A DNA stretch of 64,000 nucleotides from contig NC_084796.1 of assembly GCF_963169125.1 (NCBI RefSeq), forward strand, positions 218,016,448 to 218,080,447. Reading direction: 5' to 3'. This stretch comes from Humulus lupulus. Its lineage: Eukaryota; Streptophyta; Magnoliopsida; Rosales; Cannabaceae. The first letter of the stretch is position 1. Every line of letters begins with the position of its first letter. The position numbers and the translations under genes are program-made. The notes below the pieces were generated by a model. That model searched no databases and was not told the origin of the DNA. It saw only the letters and a program-made list of their open reading frames with translations. Below are positions 33,441-44,271 of this stretch, one piece after another.

Positions 33441-34605
33441 AGCCCCTTAAGGGCCACGGCATGCCTCAAAACAGAGGTCAAATGCCTCCCTGGAAGGAGA
33501 CACGGGATGCAGCATTCCATGCCCCATGTCACGACACACCTCAAGAACAGAGGCCTCCCCAGGCCTCACGCACACACGGGCCGCAGCATGCCCTTTCTAG
33601 GGTCGCGACTCGACCCCCAATCCTAGAAAACCAACCATTTTTCTCTGCATTTCCTTCGAACCAATTTCTAAAATCATCCCAACTCAATATCTAAACCTAG
33701 AATTAGGCTTGGACTTCCCTACCACACCATCTAGGCTCCATGACATGTCCAAAATAGTCATATAACTTAGCCCATAACTAAACTTAACTGAAGAATCTAG
33801 TTCACATGCAACTTACAATTCTAACCAAAATTCAATAGAAACTCAAGTAATTTAGTGTTAGGCTCCTTACCTCAGCTGAGAGCTTTGTCCTTGAGCTAAG
33901 CCCCAACCACAACCAACTTCAATTCCTTAAGCCAAAATTCTCTAATACATCAAAGTGTTCAAGCAAAAGGAAGAGGAAGGAGGGAACCGAAGGAGAGAGA
34001 GAGTCTTGAGTTATACCTTATCTTTTTATGAGTTCCAGTAAATTCCTAAGTCTCTAAGGGTATAGCCACTAGCCAAAAGGCTAAATTTCTCTTAGGCCTA
34101 ACCTTAACCCCTTTAATGACATCAAGGGCATCTCAGTCATTTTCCAAATCCCGCTAGACCTCGAGTATTCCTACAAATCCCCATTTAAGCCCAACATATC
34201 TCAATCATTACTAAATTACTACCCATTAGTCAATAATTCCCGAACACATATAATATTCCCAAAATACCTCTAGGCTCCTCCCGAGCCAGGTATTAGACCT
34301 CGTTGTGACTTTCCAGCTAAACCGCTCCCTAGGACTGTCTCAGATCCTGCATCACAAATATATCACCACTCACACGTGGTGTCAATCACAATACACAAAT
34401 ATTACATTTATGGCCCTTAGCAGGATAAAATTACAAACATGCCCCTAACAACCAAATAGGGCCTGCATGCATATTTAATTCACCTAAACATGCATTTCTA
34501 ATCACATACTTATCAAATTCACAAATTAATATAATTAATCATTTATTGCCCTCCAGGCACGCTAATCAAGGCCCTAAGCCTTATTAGAAACTTTGGGACG
34601 CTACA

Positions 34606-34620
34606 ACTATCCCCTTATTA
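34606..34620 (-). promoter_or_regulatory. Polypurine tract of E
   Basis: On the minus strand AATAAGGGGATAGT directly precedes the LTR start TGTAGCGTCCC. Confidence 0.82.
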
Positions 34621-34640
34621 TAGAAATTTCATCCTCGAAA

Positions 34641-36395
34641 TTACATGAATAACTCGGGATACCGCTCTCGCATATCCGACTCAAGTTCCCATGTCGCCTC
34701 CTCAACCTTGTTGTTCATCCACAACACTTTTACCAAGGCGATGGTCTTGCTCTGCAAGACATTGTCCTTCCGGTCAAGAATCTGAATCGCCTTCTCTTCA
34801 TATGAAAAATCCTAGTCCAGTTCCAAGTTCTCTTAACTCAGTATATGCGTAGAATCTAATACGTACTTCTGGAGCATAGATACGTGAAATACATTATGAA
34901 CCTTGGATAGAGCTAGAGGCATCACCAATCTGTAAGCTACCTCACCAACCTGTTCCAGAATCTCAAAGGGGCCAACAAACCTAGGGCTCAGCATGCCCCA
35001 AACACCAAACCGTTTCACTCCTCTCAAAGGTGAAACCCTAAGGAACACATGGTTACCGACTTGAAACTCTACGCTCCTCCATTTCAATTTTTTTCAGGAC
35101 GCTTGATTCAGCATACAGCAGTGCAAAGCGCACACTCGAAAGTGCTTCGAAAGGCGCCAACTCCCTTCTTACTGACAGCTACGTGCTGGCACTCAATTAG
35201 TAGCGCTGGCACGTCACTCGGCTCCTCGGCTCACTTCGGTTGCAAAATTCTGAGTAACTCTTCTGGCGACTCTAGGAGGCGAGCATTCGAGCTCTAATCT
35301 TTTCAATTGCCTCATTGGTCCTCTGAACCATCTCAGGAGCTAAGTACCTCCTCTCACCTGTCTCATCCCAATGAATAGTTGATCTACACTTCCTCCCATA
35401 TAGCATCTCATACAGTGCCACTTCGATAGTCGCCTGATAACTGTTATTGTACGAAAACTAAATCAAAGGGAGATACTTACTCCTAGATCCCCCAAATTCC
35501 AGCACACAGGCTCGTAGCATATCTTTCAGTATCTGAATCGTCCTCTCAGATTGTCCATCCTTCTGAGGATGATAAATGGTACTAAACCGCAACTGAGTGC
35601 CCTAAGCCTTCTGCAGACTCTCCCAAAACTTAGAGGTGAAGGTGGGGTCCCTGTTGGATACTATCAACCTCAAAGCCCCATGAAGTCGAACAATTTCCTT
35701 CACATACAGTTCAGCATACTGCTCCACAGTATAAGTCGTCCTAACAGGTAAAAAGTGGGCGAACTTGGTATACCTATCCACAATCACCCACACTGAATCG
35801 TGTTGTCCCACGGTCTTCGGCAAACCAACCATGAAGTCCATGGTGATATCCTCCCACTTCCACTCTGGAATCCCTAGAGGCTGGAATAACCCTGCTGACA
35901 AGTTAAGCACTTGGCCACATAATCCACCACGTCCCTCTTCATTCCCGACCGCCAATACAAAGCTCTTAAATCTTAGTACATCTTCGTCGTACTTGGATTT
36001 AAAGAATAGGGAGTGGTATGAGATTCATCCAAGATCTCTCGCCAAATACTAGAACCCATTGGAACACGAATTCGACCTTTGTACTTCAGTAATCCCATCT
36101 CCGAGATAGAAAAATCCTTAGTCGCTCCAACTAAGACACTCTCTCTGTGCCCTCTCAACTGGGGATCCTTCTCCTGTGCTTCCTTGATCCTCTCAAAGAG
36201 TGTAGATTGAATAGTGATGTTGTCTAACTGACCAACCGCCAACTCTATACTCGCTCTAGTCATCTCCTCAGCTAACTTATCAGATATCTGCCTCGAACTA
36301 AACAATTTCCCTTGGCTGTTCTGACTCAATGCATCAGCCACTACATTAGCCTTCCTAGGATGGTATAGGATATCACAATCGTAATCCTTTACCAA
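34641..36395 (-). pseudogene. E: RNase H end, integrase and chromodomain region
   Basis: Frames 36395-35973, 35955-35602 and 35087-34833 give RNase H end and zinc region ([37 protein letters not shown]), core (WKWEDITMDFMVGLPKTVGQ, YTKFAHFLPVRTTYTVEQYA, NRDPTFTSKFW) and C-terminal part ([35 protein letters not shown]). The sequence after CLTCQQ lacks about 28 bases that C has. About 155 bases of unrelated sequence at roughly 35090-35245 replace the short stretch after SRQK. The chromodomain segment (34700-34830) is readable only in pieces; the frame ends TAA at 34641-34643. Confidence 0.85.
35090..35245. other. Foreign segment inside E integrase
   Basis: Relative to B and C, about 14 bases after the SRQK codons are replaced by about 155 bases that match nothing else in the window. 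On the minus strand it ends in CCTGAAAAAAATTG, a short A-rich tail. It could be a SINE-like insertion or filler DNA from double-strand-break repair; no clear target duplication is visible. Confidence 0.6.
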
Positions 36396-37652
36396 TTCTA
36401 GCCACCGTCTCTAGCGCATATTAAGATCCTTCTGGGTAAACAAGTACTTCAAATTCTTATGGTTGGTGTATATCTCACACTTCTCACCATATAGATAATG
36501 TCTCCAAACCTTAAGTGCAAATACCACCGCTGCCAACTCCAAATCATGCGTGGGATATCTCTGCTCATACCCCTTTAACTGTCTTGATACGTAGGCTATC
36601 ACCTTTCTGGATTGCATCAACACACACCCTAAACCCTATCTGGAAGCGTCACAATAAACCACAAACTTCTCATTGTCTGTTGGCAGACTAAATACTGGAG
36701 CGGTGATCAGTAGCAACTTCAGTTCCTTTAAACTATTCTCACACCTGTCTGTCCACACATACTTAGTCTTCTTCCTCGTCAATTCAGTCAACGGTGTGGA
36801 TATCCTGTAAAATCCCTCAACGAACCGTCGATAATACTCTGGCAACCCTAGAAAACTCCTAACATCAGGAACACTGCTCGGTGTGGGCCAATCTCTCACT
36901 GCCTCAATCTTACTTGGGTCAACCAGAATCCCCTCCTTACTGACAATATAGCTAAGAAACATGACTTGCAGTAGTCAAAACTCGCACTTGCTGAACTTAG
37001 CATATAACCTATGCTCTCTCAACGGCTGCAATACCAAACATAAATGTTGCTCATGCTCTGACTCTGACTGGGAATACACCAGTATGTCGTCAATAAACAC
37101 AATCACGAACTTGTCCAAATTGTCCTTGAAAACCATATTCATCATGTCCATAAAAGCTGCTGGGGCGTTGGTTAATCCAAAGGACATAACCAGGAATTCA
37201 TAGTGTCCATACCTCATGCGGAAAGCGGTCTTTGGTATGTCCTCCTCTTTAATCCTTAATTGGTGATAACCTGACTGGAGGTCAATCTTAGAAAACACTG
37301 TCTTCCCCTGTAGCTGATCAAACAAGTCATCGATCCTAGGTAATGGGTACTTGTTCTTAATGGTTAAATTGTTCAGCTCATTGTAGTCAGTACACATCCT
37401 AAGAGATCCATCCTTATTCTTAACAAACAACATTGGAGCATCCCATGGCGAGAAGCTCGGTTTGATGAACCCCAAATCCAGTAACTCTTGCAACTGAATC
37501 TTCAATTTCTTTAACTCTACCGGAGCCATTCTGTAAGGTGTCCTAGATACTGGCTTTGCCCCTAGCGCTAACTCTATAACAAACTCGATCTCCTGCTGTG
37601 GTGGAAACCTTGGCAAGTCTACTAGAAATAAATCTGGAAAATCACATACCAA
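36396..37652 (-). pseudogene. E: reverse transcriptase and RNase H
   Basis: One frame with stops at 36963-36974, 36624-36635 and 36396-36410. RT shows [60 protein letters not shown] and [14 protein letters not shown], with the catalytic F-I-D-D intact, unlike B and C. RNase H shows [28 protein letters not shown] and [22 protein letters not shown] replaces Trp in KCEFWL; TAG replaces Gln after DASR and after NMR. Confidence 0.9.
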
Positions 37653-37664
37653 TCTGATCTCACT

Positions 37665-38556
37665 CTATCCAACCGACACTACTCTCGAGGTATCCACAAT
37701 GTTCTCTAGGAATCCTATGCTCCCTTCCCACATTAGGTCTCTAGCTTTCAGTGACGAAATCATAGGTATCTGCGGTCCACTAACTATCCGTACAAACACA
37801 AAGGGTACTTCCCCTTCTGGTTCAAAAGTCACCATCCTGCGCTTGCAGTCAATTGCCACCCCATATTTCGATAGCCAATCCATCCCTAGAAACATATCGA
37901 AGTCATCCATTGCTAATTCAACCAGTTCAATAGACAACTCTTTACTGTCTATCTCTACTGGCAATGCTCTAATCCTTCTCCTAGAGACTACCAGTTCCCC
38001 AGTTGGAGACAAAGTCTGAAATCCCCTAGCATACAGCTCACTAGGTCTACTTAGCCAATCTATCACTCTAGCAGACACAAATGAATGAGCAGCTCTTGAA
38101 TCAATCAATGCAATAAAAGAAGAACTAGCACTAGAAATCTGACCTGTCACGACCGAGGGGCTAGCCTCAGCCTCAGTCTGGGTCAAGGTGAATACTCTGG
38201 CAGGAGCAAGGTTGTCGCTCTGCTTCAGCTCCTCTTTCCTGGCTTTTGGGTAGTCCTTCTTCAGATGATTGACACTCCCACAAACATAGTAGGCCTTATC
38301 CAGCACTCTCCCTGATGTCGTTGCCTGCACTGAGGACACACTGGAAAAATCCTCCAGTTATCACCCCCGTCCTGATGGCCACTAAAAGCACCCCGTGCTC
38401 TCCTATCTGAGCTAGGAGAAATAAAAGAATCTGGGGCCTTTCTCTTTTCCTTACTGGGGCCATTACCCCGACTGGATCCGGTAAAAGGAGGAACCGTCCT
38501 CTTGGCATTGCACCTAGCAGCGCCCTCTCTCCAAATTTAATCCTCGACCCCCTCAT
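37665..38556 (-). pseudogene. E: Gag zinc knuckle and protease
   Basis: The zinc knuckle remnant CGSVNHLKKDYP has lost both the first Cys (Tyr, as in fragment I) and the last Cys (Tyr). The protease has ALIDSRAAHSFVSARVIDWL: catalytic Asp kept, D-S-G-A changed to D-S-R-A. It continues LGMDWLSKYGVAIDCKRRMV and ends at VVDTSRVVSVG-like sequence before a TAG. A frameshift near 38330 separates the knuckle from the upstream Gag frame. Confidence 0.88.
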
Positions 38557-39303
38557 CTGTAAGGGCCTTGACCATTACCTGGGCGTACATAGTAGTCTCT
38601 AGATCCAAAGTAATCTTCACATCACGAGCGATCATAACATTCAACCCCCGCACAAATCTATCCCTTCTTGCCGCATCAGTAGGCACCAAATCCGATGCAA
38701 ACTTTTCCAACCGATCAAACCTCAAAGTATACTCAGTAACTGTCAACCGGTTCTGAGTCAGGATGATAAACTTGTCAACCTTCATAGTTGAGACTGCAAC
38801 ACTATAATACTTCTCATTAAAGATATTTTTGAACTCTTCCCAGGTCATAACTGCAACATTTCTTCTCTCTGTCACTACATCCCGACAAATGCAGGCATCC
38901 TCTCTGAACATGTAGCGGGCACAAGCTACCCTCTCATTCCATACCACCGTCATAAAATCCAAGATGGAGGAAATCATATTCATCCACTGCCTGCTCGCAA
39001 TGGGTTTGGTCCACCCTCGAAGGTGGGAGGATGCTGCTTTCTAAACCTCTCATACAAATGTTCCCACCTATTCTCCATAACAGGTTGAACTGGCACTGGC
39101 GCCACAACTTGCTAAACTTGCAACCCAGTGCCCTAAGGGGAGGCCTATTGCTTCAGCTTCCGAAGCTCTTCTTATGTTCCTTGCAGTCTAGCTTCCATGT
39201 CGACAAACAATTGTTGCCAATTCTGTGGGGCAGGTGGAGGGTTCTGACCCTGGTTGTCATCCTCGGCCTTACTGTCGCAGAGTCTGGCTAATTATCGAGG
39301 CAT
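38557..39303 (-). pseudogene. E: Gag
   Basis: The start is the ATG at 39303-39301 (MPR, then a TAA). The N-terminal part (NWQQLFVDMEARLQG) has four or more stops. The core NRWEHLYERFRKQHPPTFEG shifts frame near 39010, then 38983-38537 is open: SILDFMTVVWNERVACARYM, MTWEEFKNIFNEKYYSVAVS, LTVTEYTLRFDRLEKFASDL, MYAQVMVKALTDEG. The order equals Gag of H. Confidence 0.87.
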
Positions 39304-39625
39304 CTCAATAATGTGCCTACAATCAACGATCCCATTCATTAGGCATCATAACAACATCCAAAACCACCTCCCAATTCACATTAACCATCCATAACAGCAA
39401 ACCACAATACACAAAGAACATGCAACACTCAAGGGGCCATGCCCTAGCATCATGCATATGTTAACACATTCATCATGCTCTATATAAAATAATCAGGGAA
39501 ACAAGGCACTCAAGCACATAATCAAGCATATAATTCAATCATTACCAACCAACTCTGAGTCGAGCTTGTCACTGAAAGCGAGTGTACATGTTCGGTTAAT
39601 CTCCAAGAACCATAATCCTTGGCTC
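39304..39625 (-). other. Leader of E between primer binding site and gag
   Basis: A-rich on the minus-strand complement, no coding signal. Expected place of packaging sequences. Confidence 0.6.
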
Positions 39626-39637
39626 GGTCTGATACCA
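39626..39637 (-). promoter_or_regulatory. Primer binding site of E (initiator Met tRNA type)
   Basis: On the minus strand TGGTATCAGACC follows the LTR end by three bases; its first ten bases match the plant initiator Met tRNA site. Confidence 0.88.
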
Positions 39638-39640
39638 AGT

Positions 39641-41865
39641 TGTAACGCCCTACTTCATTATAGTCGTTACTAAGTGCGTTTTAAACGTACAATTAACTCA
39701 CTAACCGAGGTTTTAGAGTGTAGCTAAACTATAATAAAAGTCATATAATTTGAAAATGTAATCATTCATTGAAATTATAAAGAGTTATACATTTGGGATC
39801 GCAAAATACTATTTAGAAATATTTACAACTCAAAATATGATTAAAGTCAACTAAACGACAAAATTGGGTTTAATACATATCATCTCCCAAAAATACCCCT
39901 GGCCGAGGCAGCCCGAACATGTACACATCGCTTCACGCTCTCCGTACGCATGGTTTGTCAACCTTTCCTTTGCTCTTACCTACACCATAGAGCACCCGTG
40001 AGCTGAAGCCCAGCAAGAAAACTTAACACAAACAATCAACATATGCATAACTATCAATTAGCATGTAACAAAGCCGCCAACAGGCTAAACACATAACGAC
40101 CAAGTCGTCTCAGACCCTGGGTTTGTGGTCTATACCGTGAGGATGTCTCAGGCATCTGAGGAGGGTCTCACCTTAGCAACTTGCACTCCGTGTGCTTAAC
40201 ACCGCTCCCGGCTCCTTGCCGTACTCGACCTCGCACTTCGCATGCTTGATGCCATTCTTGGCCCTTTGCCGCGCCCACCCTTGCCATTCTCGGCCTTCAC
40301 CGTTCCCGGCCCTTGCTGTACATTTTACAAATATGCGACACATAGCATAAACTTAACAAATACTTAAACATGTACAAACATAAAAAATAAGGCTACGCCC
40401 TGCAACACAATCACATAGGGTCGCGCCCTGCAATACAAACTATAGGGCCACACCCTGCTCTTTGGGTACAACAGTTTTCTTACCTGTGTCCTAAGCTTTC
40501 CGAGCATTGATATCCTGAGCACAATCCCCAAGTCCGAGCCTTGCTGAAAACCTAGTCACAATGCATTGACAAAAGCTATCCATCAAGCTCTAATCCATTA
40601 AATAACTTTGGAATGAAATTCTAGTATGCGAGACCTTGAATTCTATTAATCCGGGTGATAAAATCCATCCCGAGCCTTAACAATTGGGTTCCCAAGCCAA
40701 AAGCCTACAAAACAGCCAATACATTGAATTAGGGCCGTGACCCAGCCCTAAAGGGCCACGGCATGCCTCAAAATAGAGGAAAATTGCCTCCATAGAAGGA
40801 GACAAGGGCCCCGGCATTCCATGCCCCATGCCACGGCGCGCCTCAAGAATAGAGGCCTCCCTAGGCCTCACGCACACACGGGCCGCGACATGCCCTTCCT
40901 AGGTCCGCGGCTCGACCCCCAAACCCAAAAAACCAGCCATTTTTCTCTACATTTCCTTCGAGCCAATCTTTCTAAAATCACCCCAACTCAATATCTAAAC
41001 CTAGAATTAGGCTTGGACTTCCTTACCACACTATCTAGGCTCCTTGACAAGTCCGAAAAAATCATATAACTCTGCCCATAACTAAAATTAACTCAAGAAT
41101 CTAGTTCACATGCAACTTACAATTCTAACCACAGCTTTGCCCTTGAGCAAATCGCCAACCACAGCCATCTTAAATTCCTTAAGAACTAAGCCCAAAATTC
41201 TCTAATACATCAAAGTCTTCAAGCACAAGGAAGAGGAAGGAGGGAATCGAAGGAGAGAGAAAGTCTTGAGTTATATCTTGTCTTTTTTGAGTTCCAGTAA
41301 ATTTTTAAGTCTCTTAGGGTATAGCCACTAGCCAAAAGACTAAATCGCCCTTAGGCCTAGCCTTAACCCCTTTAATGACATCAAGGACATCTCAATCATT
41401 TACCGAATCCCTCTAATTCCTCGAGTATTCCTATAAATCCCCATTTAAGCCCAACATATCTCAATCATTAATAAATTACTACCTCTTACTCAATAATTCC
41501 CGAACAAATATAATATTCCCAAAATACCCCTAGGCTCCTCCCGAGCCAGGTATTAGACCCCGTTGTGACTTTTTAGCTAAACTGCTCTCTAGGACTATCT
41601 CGGATCCTTCATCACAAATATATCACCACTAACATGTGGTGTCAATCACAATACACAAATATTACATTTATGGCCCTCAGCGGGCTAAAATTACAAACAT
41701 GCCCCTAACAACCAAATGGGGCCCACATGCATATTTAATTCACCTAAACATGCATTTCTAATCACATACTTATCAAATTCACAAATTAATACAATTAATC
41801 ATTTATTGCCCTCCAGGCACGCTAATCAAGGCCCTAAGCCTTATTAGAAAATTTAGTACGCTACA
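39641..41865 (-). mobile_element. 5' LTR of E
   Basis: Starts tgtaacgccctac, ends gtacgctaca, followed by the target duplication aatga. Aligns end to end with 32383-34605, with scattered substitutions and small indels. Confidence 0.93.
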
Positions 41866-41870
41866 AATGA
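41866..41870. repeat. Target site duplication of E, right copy
   Basis: aatga, identical to 32378-32382. Confidence 0.92.
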
Positions 41871-43236
41871 TGTCCGTATCTTCAGCCAATTATCACTGCC
41901 CCAAACCCTCGGACTCGATGGTGGAGCACAAGAAGACTCTACTTCAGTTGCCCTACGGTAGGCATTTCCTGTCTTATCTTGTTCATGAAGATAAACTTCG
42001 AGCCTACGGCCTCCTGGAACAGGATCAATCCACAGACGACGTTGCTTACTGTAATTATACTATGTGGGAGCACGTACCTCTTCCCACTGAGAAACTTCCC
42101 CCAAGAAGGAGGTCAACAAGCTCAAGGGCTCGCTCTCCAATGGCTCGTCATCACGAATGCCCTTGCTCGAGAAATGAAGCAAATGATGAGGATTTGAGCT
42201 CGAGTGGTGGAGGTAAAATCATTCTTAGCTCAGCTATGTGCTCCCCCTCCTTGCTAATGCATAAGCCCGATACCCTGATCCTATTCCCAGATTCCAGGGA
42301 TAATTTCTATGTATGGTCTTAGGTAAATGAGATGGTCCATAGGTTCGATAGTTGGTTAGGAAAATAATAGACTATGTATAGTTTAAATGAAGTATGGGAC
42401 GGGGCCACCGTTCAGTATGGCACCAACGACTATAGGGACCTTTCGAGGTTGTCACCCTCGTATAGGGAAGGGACTCCCCCAGCCTCCTCCGAGCTGTGAA
42501 TGTGATTGACAAAGCCGCACGGAAACACAAAGCCACTCTTGGCTCGGATGTTCTGTCTCGAGTTGGTCAGAACTTCAGTAATCTCAGCGCCCCTCAATGG
42601 CAGTTCCTAACAATCTGTGGGGACCCCAACACCCTTTACGACAAGGGAAGTGAGCTCATCTCCTCGGAAATTCTCTTTTTTTATTCTACCATGTTGTCTG
42701 TTTGAGTTCATTCTGTAAGTGTTCTAACTCAATTTGTTTATGTATAGGTCCTTGCTACGTTTGCTCTGCTTAATTACAAGTTGAACAACGAGTTCCACTC
42801 GAGCATGTCCTATGCTAAGGAGTCTAAGAATCTCCAGATAAAGCTAACAGACGAGCTTAAGACTACAAAGTCTTAGCTCAAGGCAAAGTTGGAGGATAAA
42901 GATTCCGAGATCAAGGAGAAGGACTCAAGAATTAAGGAGCTTGAAGATTTAACCGTCAAGCTTGAGGAGGAAAAGAAAGACACCTTTGACATAATCGAGG
43001 GTGAAAAGGCTCGTCTTCTCGAGGAGTTCAAGCAAAAGAAAGATCACGCGGTTGATATGGCCATGTATCGAATCTGGGCCAACAATGTTGATCTCGATTC
43101 AAGATTTCTTGATACCTTCGAAGAGGAGTCCCTGGCGAGGTTGCAAGCTCGACTTGATGAGGAGGACGCCGAGGAGGAGGTTGAAAAGGCAGCGGAGAAG
43201 TTGGATACTGCTGGGGGGGATGCACTAGCTTCATAG
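41871..43236 (+). pseudogene. Antisense ORF of D, part 2
   Basis: Resumes right of E. A cttcag acceptor near 41892 is followed by HCPKPSDSMVEHKKTLLQLP, then low-complexity linker. Near 42460-42700 come GSELISSEILFFYSTML and a likely intron to tgtatag at about 42748. The last exon has FALLNYKLNNEFHSSMSYAK, a TAG at about 42873-42875, a long Lys/Glu-rich coiled coil (EIKEKDSRIKELEDLTVKLE) and the C-terminal motif VDMAMYRIWANNVDLDSRFL, ending TAG at 43234-43236. The coil plus aromatic/Trp motif parallels A (ALYGVWK) and F (FYDFWKHN). Frameshifts and stops make it a pseudogene. Confidence 0.75.
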
Positions 43237-44266
43237 AAGCGAGGTCATGGGCTGCGCCCCATTAATATTTTTGTAATACTTTTTTTTTATCTATGCCATT
43301 GGGTCAAAGACAATTTTTAGCTCGTTTAAGGGCTATTTTATATTTATTCAGACTGTTATTTATGTGTATGGTTCTCTTTGCTCGAAAACCTTCGCACACT
43401 TAATTTTAGATTATGCTTTCACTTTAACATTTTTTGCTTCACATTTTTGGGTCAAAATATTTTAAGAATTTGATATTAAAGGTTCACTTTTATGTGTGTT
43501 TACTCATACATACACATCTGTTGGATTTAAGCTCAAGTTTCAATGCATTGATGCATAGTTTACTCGTTGTATCCGTGTCCGATCTTGTTATTTGTCAAGG
43601 TCGGACCTTAATTTTACCATGCACTCGAAAGTACTTATTTGGCATGTAAGATAGGTAGTTTAGTTATATCTTGCTCTTCTTGTCATTTTTCCTCTTCCTC
43701 GAGTAGCTCCCCAAGGTTGTGAGGTAGAAACTATCTTTTTACAAAATATTCTAGTCTCAATCTCGACTTAACTTGAAGTAGGTTTATTCATATTCCAACT
43801 TTTTGTCGATTAGTTTTAGCTGGGTTGTTCCAAACTTATTTAGTTCGTGTCTGGTTTGTGATCCACACACTTATAACTTTTGGTAATCTGGTTATGTCCA
43901 GATTATATTAGCTTGCGTATCTGGTCATATTAAGACACTTATAATTTTTGGTAATTTGGTTATGTCCAGATTATATTAGCTTGTGTATTTGGTCATATCC
44001 AGACACTTATAATTTAGATAATCTGGTTATGTCTAGATTATCTTAGCTTGCGCATCTGGTTAAATCCAAAATATTGTAATTTGCGTGTACACTTCTAACT
44101 TCTATGTCAGGTTAATAATCCATACATTTTTGTTAGTTCACGTGTATACTTAACATTTTAATGTCGGGTTAGAGATCCAAACATTTTTTATTCTATGTTA
44201 TTTATTTTTTCAAACTTATGATATTATTGTACACCACTGATGCCCCCTTAATATCCTATGAGTGTG
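43237..44266. other. Spacer of D between antisense ORF and pol, with tandem repeats
   Basis: T-rich sequence without coding signal; holds the 3' flank of the antisense ORF and the 68-base repeats at 43867-44070. Confidence 0.65.
43867..44070 (+). repeat. Three tandem copies of a 68-base unit
   Basis: Units start at 43867, 43935 and 44003, each beginning acacttataa and containing ctggttatgtccagattat. The spacing is exactly 68 for the first two steps; the third unit is more diverged. Each unit holds an inverted pair ctgg...ccag around tctggttatgtccaga. Confidence 0.88.
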
Positions 44267-44271
44267 ACCAT
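44267..44271. repeat. Target site duplication of solo LTR, left copy
   Basis: accat, repeated at 46183-46187. Confidence 0.85.

Larger units (their letters stand above)
32383..34605 (-). mobile_element. 3' LTR of E
   Basis: Starts tgtaacaccctacttcc, ends gggacgctaca. It has the Tekay-family block gtgctttgtggtgcaggtaa on the minus strand (about 32753-32734). It contains a ~50-base tandem repeat (gcactcc(g/a)catgctt, from 32950 and 33000) and a GC palindrome at 33429. Confidence 0.93.
32383..41865 (-). mobile_element. Complete chromovirus E (9.48 kb), nested in D
   Basis: Both LTRs (2223 and 2225 bases), primer binding site, gag, protease, RT, RNase H, integrase and polypurine tract are present in the right order on the minus strand, flanked by aatga duplications. 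All coding parts carry stops and frameshifts, and the LTRs differ visibly from each other, so the insertion is not recent. It lies in the antisense ORF of D, probably inside or next to an intron (a cttcag acceptor follows at 41892). Confidence 0.93.

Noticed and set aside
43867..44070. Regular repeats as a CRISPR array
   Set aside because: Units are contiguous tandem copies with no unique spacers, in plant transposon sequence.
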